Virus record (IMG/VR): IMGVR_UViG_3300032241_002336
Span: 17,656 to 81,655 of that record
Direction: 5' to 3' (one strand)
Length of the DNA stretch: 64,000 nt
From: a virus
The position numbers were made by a program, and so were the translations under genes. A model generated the notes under the pieces. It worked only from the letters and a program-made list of their open reading frames with translations. It had not been told where the DNA came from and searched no databases. Below are positions 1 through 6,378 of this stretch, piece after piece (the stretch's first letter is position 1; every line of letters begins with the position of its first letter).

Positions 1-33
1 ATTTTTGTATTTTAATATAAATATCACAGAAAA

Positions 34-1527
34 TTATAAAGATTTATTATTATTTAATTTTGATTCAATTACTTTTTGAATATCTTCAACATTTCTACCT
101 GTTATTTTAGCTATTTCAGTATAAATATTTTTAGAAATTACGGAATCTTTAGTTTTATGTGTTTTTACAACATTATCGACAGCTCCCTGACTACATTTGC
201 CATTTTGCGCTGCTTTGTTATTATTGAGTCTGACACATGGATCAAATTCAACCATTTCTCCATTAGGATACTGTGTTTTTTTATTACCAGCCCAATTTTT
301 TTTATCCTTAGCCCAAATAGCTGGCTGTGTATATTGTCCAGTACTCGAAGATTGTGGTGTACCACCAGCCGCAGCGGTTGTTTCTTTTACTAAAGCCTTT
401 TTGTCTTTTTTATTATTTTTGTTTTCTTTTTTAAGCCCAAATAATTCTTCCTCATCATTAATAATTTCACCGATTTGTTTTGATGGACTATTTTCTGATG
501 ACATATTTTTATTTTGAGGTGAAAATAAACCAGTAAATGAGCCAGAACTACTTGCTCCAGTTGTTTCGTCTACAGCATCCATAGAGTCTTTATCACTATC
601 GTTTAGGGCTTTTACAATATTTCTATCTTTTTGATATATGTCCAATAAATCATTTTTTAATTCATCATCTAATTTAATAAAATTTTCCTTGGATATATTT
701 TTAATATTATCATTTACATAGCTAGTTATATCTTCATCATTTAATTCATAACTAGTATTAGGGAGTTCTTCTCTGGGTATTTCGTCATAATACAAAACAT
801 ACTTACCGTCAGGTCCGTCAAGAATAGCTATTTCCATATTCATGGCTATTGTTTTGAACATTTTTGGTTTTTTGGAAACATATACTTCTGGTTCTTTTTT
901 AGAATATTTTGCTTCTGGACTATCTGGATGTGGTTCTACATTGTAATAAGCCTCATCCATTTCAGGATTCATGAGTTGTTGACCCTTTGGATCTTTTAAT
1001 TTATTTTTACTCCAAGGGGCTATTGGATCTTTTTCAATTTTGTCAGTAATTTTTTCAATTTCTTCTTTTTTCTCTATCATTTTTTTTGATGGATCATTGC
1101 TAAATTTCCTATTGAATAGATTTTTAATTTTATATATTCCACCACTAAGAACACCGACAACACCAACACCAGTCAAATAACTAATTATATCACCCCATGT
1201 AATACCATTTTCAACAAAAAATTTATCCAAATGTTTTTGTGATGGATTTAGCCAAATATTCTCAATAAGATTATGGATGGCTTGGTGTAACTCTGGACTA
1301 AATATATTTTCTTTTAAACTATCAGGAAGTGGATTTGGTTTAAATTTCTTATTCCCACCAGGCACATGAGTTTTTTTTAAGATACTCGCACCATTTTCTT
1401 TTATTTTTCTAAATTCGCCAGTAAAAGTCTTATCCACTCTGTTAAAACCACCTTTAACCCCAGTTGATTCATTTAGTTTTTTTAACATTACATTATACTG
1501 TTCCTGAGTTATTTTAATTTTTTTCAT
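34..1527 (-). CDS. Conserved phage protein of unknown function, possibly virion-associated
   Basis: I do not recognise a function. The 497-residue product begins with MKKIKITQEQYNVM, a lysine-rich opening of a kind I associate with accessory virion proteins of large phages (recollection, not a search). Around residues 105-135 there is a glycine/valine-rich hydrophobic stretch (YLTGVGVVGVLSGGIY) that could be one membrane-spanning or buried helix. The middle is highly charged and probably disordered. The last ~100 residues look like a compact domain with a distinctive signature: GQYTQPAIWAKDKKNWAG, then PNGEMVEFDPC and NGKCSQG. It follows the small gene at 1531..1767 with a 3-base gap, so the two are probably co-transcribed, with the promoter-like motif at 1793..1802 as candidate start. 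ATG start. The gene itself is confident; its role is open. Confidence 0.8.
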   Translation of the reverse strand: MKKIKITQEQYNVMLKKLNESTGVKGGFNRVDKTFTGEFRKIKENGASILKKTHVPGGNKKFKPNPLPDSLKENIFSPELHQAIHNLIENIWLNPSQKHLDKFFVENGITWGDIISYLTGVGVVGVLSGGIYKIKNLFNRKFSNDPSKKMIEKKEEIEKITDKIEKDPIAPWSKNKLKDPKGQQLMNPEMDEAYYNVEPHPDSPEAKYSKKEPEVYVSKKPKMFKTIAMNMEIAILDGPDGKYVLYYDEIPREELPNTSYELNDEDITSYVNDNIKNISKENFIKLDDELKNDLLDIYQKDRNIVKALNDSDKDSMDAVDETTGASSSGSFTGLFSPQNKNMSSENSPSKQIGEIINDEEELFGLKKENKNNKKDKKALVKETTAAAGGTPQSSSTGQYTQPAIWAKDKKNWAGNKKTQYPNGEMVEFDPCVRLNNNKAAQNGKCSQGAVDNVVKTHKTKDSVISKNIYTEIAKITGRNVEDIQKVIESKLNNNKSL

Positions 1528-1530
1528 AAA

Positions 1531-1767
1531 TTAACTTTTTTTATTGCTTAATCCACTTAACCAAGTGTTTCTTCTTGTCCATAATGTCTTATATAGTTGT
1601 GTAAGAACATTTTTATTAATTTCAACAACTTTGTCTTCCAGTTCTTTATTATTTCTGAGTCTATCGTTTACTATTCGTTCAATTTTAGTCTTAAACTCAG
1701 CACTACTCATATAGGTTTTTATACCCTTTTCTATATCACTTTTATTTAAATCTTCATTAATTTTCAT
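1531..1767 (-). CDS. Small charged hypothetical protein
   Basis: This is a 78-residue product with no recognised family. It is rich in Lys, Glu and Asn, probably alpha-helical, and has neither a signal peptide nor a transmembrane stretch. It is the first gene after a strong terminator (1806..1837) and has a late-type promoter motif 25 bases upstream of its ATG. It lies 3 bases before the next gene (34..1527). That spacing and shared orientation suggest a two-gene transcription unit. Confidence 0.7.
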   Translation of the reverse strand: MKINEDLNKSDIEKGIKTYMSSAEFKTKIERIVNDRLRNNKELEDKVVEINKNVLTQLYKTLWTRRNTWLSGLSNKKS

Positions 1768-1792
1768 AGTTACTAATAGAATTTTTAATATA

Positions 1793-1802
1793 TTATAAAT
1801 AT
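1793..1802 (-). promoter_or_regulatory. Putative late-type promoter motif (ATATTTATAA)
   Basis: On the minus strand this reads ATATTTATAA, 25 bases upstream of the ATG at 1767 and just after the terminator of the preceding unit. The same 10-mer, or a one-base variant, recurs upstream of at least nine other start codons in this window. Its promoter function is inferred from position only. Confidence 0.45.
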
Positions 1803-1805
1803 ATT

Positions 1806-1837
1806 AAAAAAAACAAAAAAAGAGACTTTCGTCTCTT
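1806..1837 (-). terminator. Rho-independent terminator after the lysis-like cluster
   Basis: On the minus strand the sequence forms AAGAGAC-GAAA-GTCTCTT, a perfect 7-bp stem closed by a GAAA tetraloop, followed at once by a T-rich run (TTTTTGTTTTTTTT). It lies about 30 bases past the stop codon at 1870, so it ends the leftward transcript that carries the endolysin and spanin-like genes. Confidence 0.9.
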
Positions 1838-1869
1838 AATGATTGAATATTATTAATTTAAAATAAAAA

Positions 1870-2319
1870 TTATAAAATTAAAATAAATGTTAAAATCCCA
1901 ATTCCTATGAATCCAATAATTTTTAATCTTTTTTGCTTTTTTATTTGTTTATTCTGGACGTTAATCGTATTTTCAAGATAGCCTATTTCATTTTTTTGAT
2001 TATCAATAATTTGCATTAAAAGTTCCATTTGGTTATCTTTATTTTGGCTAAGAATCTCTAGTTTTTTAATATCAATCATTTGTAGCATAATGATTGATTT
2101 ATAAATTTTTTCGTTTTCTTCATAAACATCTAAAATGCTATCTACATATTGTTTATCCAATAGATCAGAGAGGATTACCCTTGCATCCTTTACATTCATA
2201 ACTATCAAAGTGTCCCCTTTGGGGTTTATTAGCAACTTTACTTCTCCATTTGAGATAGTCTGAGAGTTGCCTAGCAACACCGTTAGCATCAAGGTCGTTA
2301 ACAATATTATGTACTTCAT
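1870..2319 (-). CDS. Exported coiled-coil protein with C-terminal membrane anchor, spanin-partner candidate
   Basis: The 149-residue protein has an N-terminal signal-like segment (MKYIILLTTLMLTVLLGNSQ), a middle region predicted helical or coiled-coil (around residues 60-130), and a strongly hydrophobic C-terminal helix (IIGFIGIGILTFILIL) ending in no tail. Its first 155 bases overlap the 3' end of 2165..2584 in a different frame, an arrangement typical of nested two-component spanins. A classical outer-membrane spanin would be a lipoprotein, and no lipobox cysteine is visible here, so the spanin label is tentative. The motif around residues 44-65 (KDARVILSDLLDKQYVDSIL) is well structured, which supports a real gene. 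It is the last gene before the terminator at 1806..1837. Confidence 0.6.
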   Translation of the reverse strand: MKYIILLTTLMLTVLLGNSQTISNGEVKLLINPKGDTLIVMNVKDARVILSDLLDKQYVDSILDVYEENEKIYKSIIMLQMIDIKKLEILSQNKDNQMELLMQIIDNQKNEIGYLENTINVQNKQIKKQKRLKIIGFIGIGILTFILIL

Positions 2320-2584
2320 GTCTTTTTTTATTTAAAACTTCTATAATTGAATCTTGGTCAAACACGTATTCAACATATTCATCAATGGCTGTATTACTTT
2401 CTTTAATTTGTGTTAATAAGCTATCATTACTTTTTTTAAAATTATTAACAAGATTCAATAATGAATCATTTTTTAAATTAATTTTATTTATTTCTTTTTT
2501 ATAATCATTTTTTTTAACTGTAAGTATAATTCCGTAAATGCTAATTAATAATAAAATTAATGATATAAAAACTTTTAATTTCAT
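2165..2584 (-). CDS. Inner-membrane coiled-coil protein, i-spanin-like
   Basis: The 139-residue product has a single N-terminal transmembrane helix (residues 4-23, VFISLILLLISIYGIILTV) followed by a charged coiled coil rich in Asn, Ser and Leu. This is the topology of an Rz-type inner-membrane spanin. The C-terminal tail contains a Cys-X2-Cys pair (ECKGCKGNPL). Its last 155 bases are shared in another frame with 1870..2319. It lies two genes downstream of the amidase endolysin and seven bases from 2591..3109, so lysis is the most economical reading. No sequence-family assignment was possible by eye. It could instead be an unrelated small membrane protein. Confidence 0.6.
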   Translation of the reverse strand: MKLKVFISLILLLISIYGIILTVKKNDYKKEINKINLKNDSLLNLVNNFKKSNDSLLTQIKESNTAIDEYVEYVFDQDSIIEVLNKKRHEVHNIVNDLDANGVARQLSDYLKWRSKVANKPQRGHFDSYECKGCKGNPL

Positions 2585-2590
2585 AAATTA

Positions 2591-3109
2591 TTATTTTATT
2601 TTATATTCATTGGTTAATTTAGTTGACCATTCTTTAATAAAATTTTGGAAATACCCATCTACTCTTTTCATCATATCAAGTAAATTAGAATCTAGGGGTA
2701 TTTTAACTGGTTCACTATTATTATCTGTTATAGATATAATTGCATTTTTTTCTTTTAATGAAAAATAAAAATTAAGACCCGTAAAACTTCTACATTCGAT
2801 TTCAACATCACTATCTCTTGGATATATTTTAAATTTAGTAATTTGAACTCTCGAATCAATAGTATCTTTTATTTTTTTTAATTCTTCTACATAATTTGGA
2901 TCATTTTCAGATGGAGTAATTACATCTTTTCCCTCATCATGAGGCTCAGCATTATAATCTATTTCAGCACTATTATTTGGTGTTTCATTATTAGATTCAT
3001 CATTAATATCCAACTGAGTTTCTTCTTTAATGATATTTTTTTTGCTATTTCTAATAGCATCAATCATTAATTTGGTATAATCGTGTTCGTTAATTAAATT
3101 TTTTTTCAT
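2591..3109 (-). CDS. Hypothetical protein in the lysis-like cluster
   Basis: This is a 172-residue protein of unknown function. The first third is polar and acidic (repeated Asn, Asp, Glu) and probably disordered. The second half (from about residue 75) alternates short hydrophobic strands and looks like a small folded beta-containing domain (ITKFKIYPRDSDVEIECRS). It has no signal peptide or membrane helix. Its ATG lies 20 bases inside the 3' end of the endolysin gene, so translation is probably coupled. The N-terminal MKKNLINEHDYTKLM resembles the opening of the 497-residue protein at the left edge, perhaps a shared targeting or processing signal (inference). Confidence 0.7.
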   Translation of the reverse strand: MKKNLINEHDYTKLMIDAIRNSKKNIIKEETQLDINDESNNETPNNSAEIDYNAEPHDEGKDVITPSENDPNYVEELKKIKDTIDSRVQITKFKIYPRDSDVEIECRSFTGLNFYFSLKEKNAIISITDNNSEPVKIPLDSNLLDMMKRVDGYFQNFIKEWSTKLTNEYKIK

Positions 3110-3716
3110 TGTTTTCTAATTTATATTTAAACATTTCAAAATCCCATGCTGGACTTAAATCGGTAAAATGTTTTTCTAAATTGCTCTTATATAAAATACC
3201 TGAAAAATTATCCAGATCATCAATCTTTGTATTATGTGATATGGCTACTTTTGGTATATAAAAATCCTCACACAATTTATTAACTAATTCTAATGTAGAA
3301 TTAAATTGTTCATTCGTATAAGGTGCCCAATAAAAATAGTTTCTCCACTTTTTTTCAACTATTTCTTCAGGTTTATTATAAATATAACCAATCCAATTAA
3401 TATACTTATTTTTCTCAAAATCTTTAATTAACCAACCATCGTTTTCCAATAAAATAACAATACTTTTTTTATCCAAATCATTATTTCCTAATATATTAGA
3501 ACAATAAATTGGATCGAAATGTTTATAAACATTACCCTTCTTATTTATCGTAAATGGAGCTGTTTTTGTATAATTACCATTGAGTCTATTCGTCCACTTA
3601 GCAAAATTATTTTTTTCATTTTCACTAATATGACCAATGACTATTTGCTTTTTAATAGTCTCAATTTGAATATAATTTTTATCACTAATAGGATATTTTG
3701 AATTATTAATAATCAT
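3090..3716 (-). CDS. N-acetylmuramoyl-L-alanine amidase endolysin (Amidase_2-like)
   Basis: Predicted to cut the amide bond between muramic acid and the stem peptide during lysis. The 208 residues match the Amidase_2 (T7 lysozyme-type) layout: an early zinc-ligand His (IVIGHIS, His29), a fold-typical NKKGNVYKHFDP segment, the SIVILLEN strand with its Glu, the helix WAPYTNEQFNSTLELV, and a C-terminal HFTDLSPAWDF that resembles the H-x-D-x-SPAFDF ending of Bacteroidetes amidases. The first zinc motif has a single His where many relatives have two. It has no signal peptide, so it needs a holin or export route. Its start codon overlaps the stop of the upstream membrane-protein gene (TAATG). The spanin-like genes lie downstream. 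Confidence 0.78.
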   Translation of the reverse strand: MIINNSKYPISDKNYIQIETIKKQIVIGHISENEKNNFAKWTNRLNGNYTKTAPFTINKKGNVYKHFDPIYCSNILGNNDLDKKSIVILLENDGWLIKDFEKNKYINWIGYIYNKPEEIVEKKWRNYFYWAPYTNEQFNSTLELVNKLCEDFYIPKVAISHNTKIDDLDNFSGILYKSNLEKHFTDLSPAWDFEMFKYKLENNEKKFN

Positions 3717-4930
3717 TATTTAAATCTTTTAATAATGTTATTTTTAGGATGTGGTATATTCATACTAAATCCACGATTTGTTTCTTTTATTTCTTTAATG
3801 TCGTTTAACTCTACTTTACCATTTGGTATGACAGGTTCGTTTTTAATAGGTATTTCAACAATTTCTTCAACATCTTCAATAGGCTCCTTATTAATTTCTT
3901 CAATTGTTTCTTCAACTACTATATCAATCGGTTCTTCAATTGATTCCTCAATTTCATCCTCAATTTCTTTTTGAGTACCTTCAATTATTTCTTCTTTATC
4001 ATCAAATACTTCAATTGATTTTTCAGTTTCTTTTTCTTTATGCTCAACTATTTTCTCTGGTTTTATATCTTCTTTAAATTCTACATTTTTTTCAGAAAAA
4101 GGAATAGTCGGAATTTCTGTATTATCAGTTTTTACATTTTCTTGTTCCAATTGCTGTACTTTGTTAAAAGCTATAACAAGCGCAACTGCTAATGGATCAA
4201 AAACAAATATAAGAAGTAAAATAAAATAGTTTACAACTTTATCCATCGGATATCCAGTTAATTGAGCGAGATATTTTAATGGCCCAATTTCACTATTTGT
4301 AGTACTTTTTGATTTAGCATCAATGGCTTTACTTGAATATAGATTTGAAGAATCTAATAATATACTATTTTTAGCATTTAAAGTATCAATATCTTTATTT
4401 AAATTCTGTATCTCAAGCGTTGATAAGGATATATCATTTCTAGCCCTATTTCTGTTAGCGTTACTAGTCGCAGCATCCAATCTTGATTCTTGATTATTTC
4501 TTAAACTACTGAGTTGTTCTAGTCTTTTTGATTTTGTATTTATAATATTTTGATTATCTAAAATATTTTTATCAAATAAAGCTTTTTTATTAGTCAATAC
4601 AGAAATTTCGTTCTCGCTTATTTGGTATTTATTAGCTGTTTTTTGATATGCATTTGATAGAAATCCATATATACCAGCAGATGTTATACAGACTAAAATA
4701 AAAACACCTATTGATAAATAAATTTTTAAGGAGTTTGAAATTTTATGCCAGAATCTTTGTAATAGACTTACACTTATAATTTTACTAAATTCGAGACTAG
4801 ATGCCATTATAATAACCGCCAAACTAGCTCCTGCGAATAATTGACTCAATCCGAAGACAGAATAATATGCAGCAGAAGAAGCAAGTAAAAATGCTGATAA
4901 TGCTACAATATAACTAAACCTTATTTTCAT
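3716..4930 (-). CDS. Multi-spanning phage membrane protein with coiled coil
   Basis: The 404-residue protein has three hydrophobic segments in the first 110 residues (around residues 8-25, 30-45 and 73-95, the last with the GIYGFLS motif). A long coiled coil of about 100 residues follows, then another membrane helix (VVNYFILLLIFVFDPLAVAL), then an acidic Glu/Ile-rich repetitive tail. I recall the N-terminal pattern (VFGLSQLFAGAS, then LEFSKI) from membrane proteins common in T4-like phages, where no function is known. Placed directly before the endolysin with a shared TAATG, it could be a holin or an envelope-modifying protein. It is much longer than ordinary holins, so this is only a guess. 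Confidence 0.75.
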   Translation of the reverse strand: MKIRFSYIVALSAFLLASSAAYYSVFGLSQLFAGASLAVIIMASSLEFSKIISVSLLQRFWHKISNSLKIYLSIGVFILVCITSAGIYGFLSNAYQKTANKYQISENEISVLTNKKALFDKNILDNQNIINTKSKRLEQLSSLRNNQESRLDAATSNANRNRARNDISLSTLEIQNLNKDIDTLNAKNSILLDSSNLYSSKAIDAKSKSTTNSEIGPLKYLAQLTGYPMDKVVNYFILLLIFVFDPLAVALVIAFNKVQQLEQENVKTDNTEIPTIPFSEKNVEFKEDIKPEKIVEHKEKETEKSIEVFDDKEEIIEGTQKEIEDEIEESIEEPIDIVVEETIEEINKEPIEDVEEIVEIPIKNEPVIPNGKVELNDIKEIKETNRGFSMNIPHPKNNIIKRFK

Positions 4931-4948
4931 ATATTTTATTAATAAATA

Positions 4949-5773
4949 TTATTCATTTATTAATGAATATAGATCATGAGAATTATGACGCAACTTTCTT
5001 AGACTTTTTTCTTTTATTTGTCTTATTCTTTCTTTTGTTAAATCATATTTTTCACCAATTGCTTCAAGCGTCATTGGTTCAGAATCCCTATTAATACCAT
5101 AATAAGATTGAATTATATCTCTTTCTCTTTCATCCAATATAGATAATGTCGTATTTAGTTGATTTTTTATTCTATCATCTATTATTGATTCTTCCTCTTC
5201 ATCAGAAGAAATTAAATCAATAATTTCATCACCATCTTCATTAATAATATCATTCAATGATGAGCATTTTGGAAAACTATATAATTCAATTGGTTCATTA
5301 TTGTCATCGAATAAATCACCATATATTGGCTCACGCTCATTTTCATTTTCAAATTTTTCAATTTCTTTTTTTAAAAATGATATTTTATTAATTATATTTG
5401 CTGGTAATCTTACTGTTCTAGCATTCTCATTAAGACTCTGAATTATGGATTGTTTAATCCACCAAACAGCATATGATATAAATCTAAATCCTCTAGTATG
5501 ATCAAATCTACTAGCAGCTTTAACAAGACCATAGTTTCCCTCGCTTATTAAATCAGAAAGAGATAATCCTTGGTTCTGGTACTCTTTAGCAATGGAGACA
5601 ACAAATTTTAAGTTCGCATTTATTAATTTTTCAATAGCTTTTTTATCACCATTTTGTATTTCTTGAGCTAATGTTACTTCTTCATCTGGTGTTAATAAAA
5701 TTGACTTTCTTACATCTTTAAAATACTTTGATAAACTATCTTGGCCATTCGAAATTACATTCTTTTTAATCAT
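4949..5773 (-). CDS. Phage-encoded sigma-70 factor of primary (RpoD) type
   Basis: Recruits host RNA polymerase to promoters. The 274 residues align end to end with short Bacteroidetes primary sigma factors. Region 1.2 starts near residue 12. Region 2 spans about 49-119 (INANLKFVVSIAKEYQNQG, then ISYAVWWIKQSIIQSL, the core-binding and -10/-7 recognition helices). Region 3 follows with VRLPANI. Region 4.2 lies around 237-264 (TLEAIGEKYDLTKERIRQIK, the -35/-33 helix-turn-helix). Region 1.1 is absent, as in the host family. Between regions 3 and 4 there is an acidic insert (NEDGDEIIDLISSDEEEES). The close likeness to a host housekeeping factor differs from T4 gp55. A Bacteroidetes-type promoter lies at 5820..5849. 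It probably directs a later gene class (inference). Confidence 0.93.
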   Translation of the reverse strand: MIKKNVISNGQDSLSKYFKDVRKSILLTPDEEVTLAQEIQNGDKKAIEKLINANLKFVVSIAKEYQNQGLSLSDLISEGNYGLVKAASRFDHTRGFRFISYAVWWIKQSIIQSLNENARTVRLPANIINKISFLKKEIEKFENENEREPIYGDLFDDNNEPIELYSFPKCSSLNDIINEDGDEIIDLISSDEEEESIIDDRIKNQLNTTLSILDERERDIIQSYYGINRDSEPMTLEAIGEKYDLTKERIRQIKEKSLRKLRHNSHDLYSLINE

Positions 5774-5819
5774 TTAAAACCTCATATTTGCATAAAATTG
5801 TTATTGTTCATAGAACATA

Positions 5820-5849
5820 CAAATATACTCAAAAAATGCTAAAAGTCAA
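5820..5849 (-). promoter_or_regulatory. Bacteroidetes-type promoter of the sigma gene
   Basis: On the minus strand a TTGAC box is followed, 22 bases later start to start, by TATATTTG, an exact match to the known Bacteroidetes -7 consensus TAnnTTTG. The predicted start gives a leader of about 40 bases before the ATG at 5773. The same two-box pattern with 23-base spacing occurs before gp47 and SSB. Confidence 0.75.
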
Positions 5850-5858
5850 GGTTTTAAC

Positions 5859-6377
5859 CTAGTTTATAGCTAATTTTTTTAATATTTTTTTATCGTATTC
5901 TGATAATTTACTCGGTCCTTTTTCTAATAATTTATTTAATAAAATTTCTTTTTCTTCAGAACTCATTTCATCAATATCCTCTAGAGAAATTTTATTTTTT
6001 TGTGGCTTTTTTTCTTTTATGTTTTTGAAATTATGAACTATTGTTGAGGATGTTAATTCTTGTATTAAGTCTTCTGTTTTTTGCTTTAAAAAACCCTCGG
6101 ATAAATTATCCAAAAAACCAAATAACCCCTTACTTATATCCTCTTTAAGAATATTAAAACCAGAGTAATCTTTATTTAAATCAAAAATTAAAAAATTGCG
6201 ATTCATATTTTTAAAAAAATCAGTTAATTCACTTGGTTCAGCATTTGACATAAATGTCGCAATTAATATACCCTTAGCATCTAAAATATTGGGACCTTTT
6301 TCAGCAATACTAGTTATTTCCTTTATAACACCATCTGTCTCACCCATAACAACAATACAATAATTTCTAAATTTCAT
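5859..6377 (-). CDS. Conserved phage protein of unknown function
   Basis: This 172-residue protein begins with a short strand (YCIVVMGE), followed by helices and strands suggestive of a compact alpha/beta domain (IATFMSNAEPSELTDFFKNM; RNFLIFDLN). It ends in a charged helical tail with Lys/Glu repeats. No catalytic motif is recognised. It lies one base after the stop of the gp46 gene, so it is probably part of the same leftward operon (gp47, two small genes, gp46, this gene). It ends just before the sigma promoter. The context suggests a role in DNA metabolism or its regulation, but nothing in the sequence proves that. Confidence 0.75.
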   Translation of the reverse strand: MKFRNYCIVVMGETDGVIKEITSIAEKGPNILDAKGILIATFMSNAEPSELTDFFKNMNRNFLIFDLNKDYSGFNILKEDISKGLFGFLDNLSEGFLKQKTEDLIQELTSSTIVHNFKNIKEKKPQKNKISLEDIDEMSSEEKEILLNKLLEKGPSKLSEYDKKILKKLAIN

Positions 6378-6378
6378 A

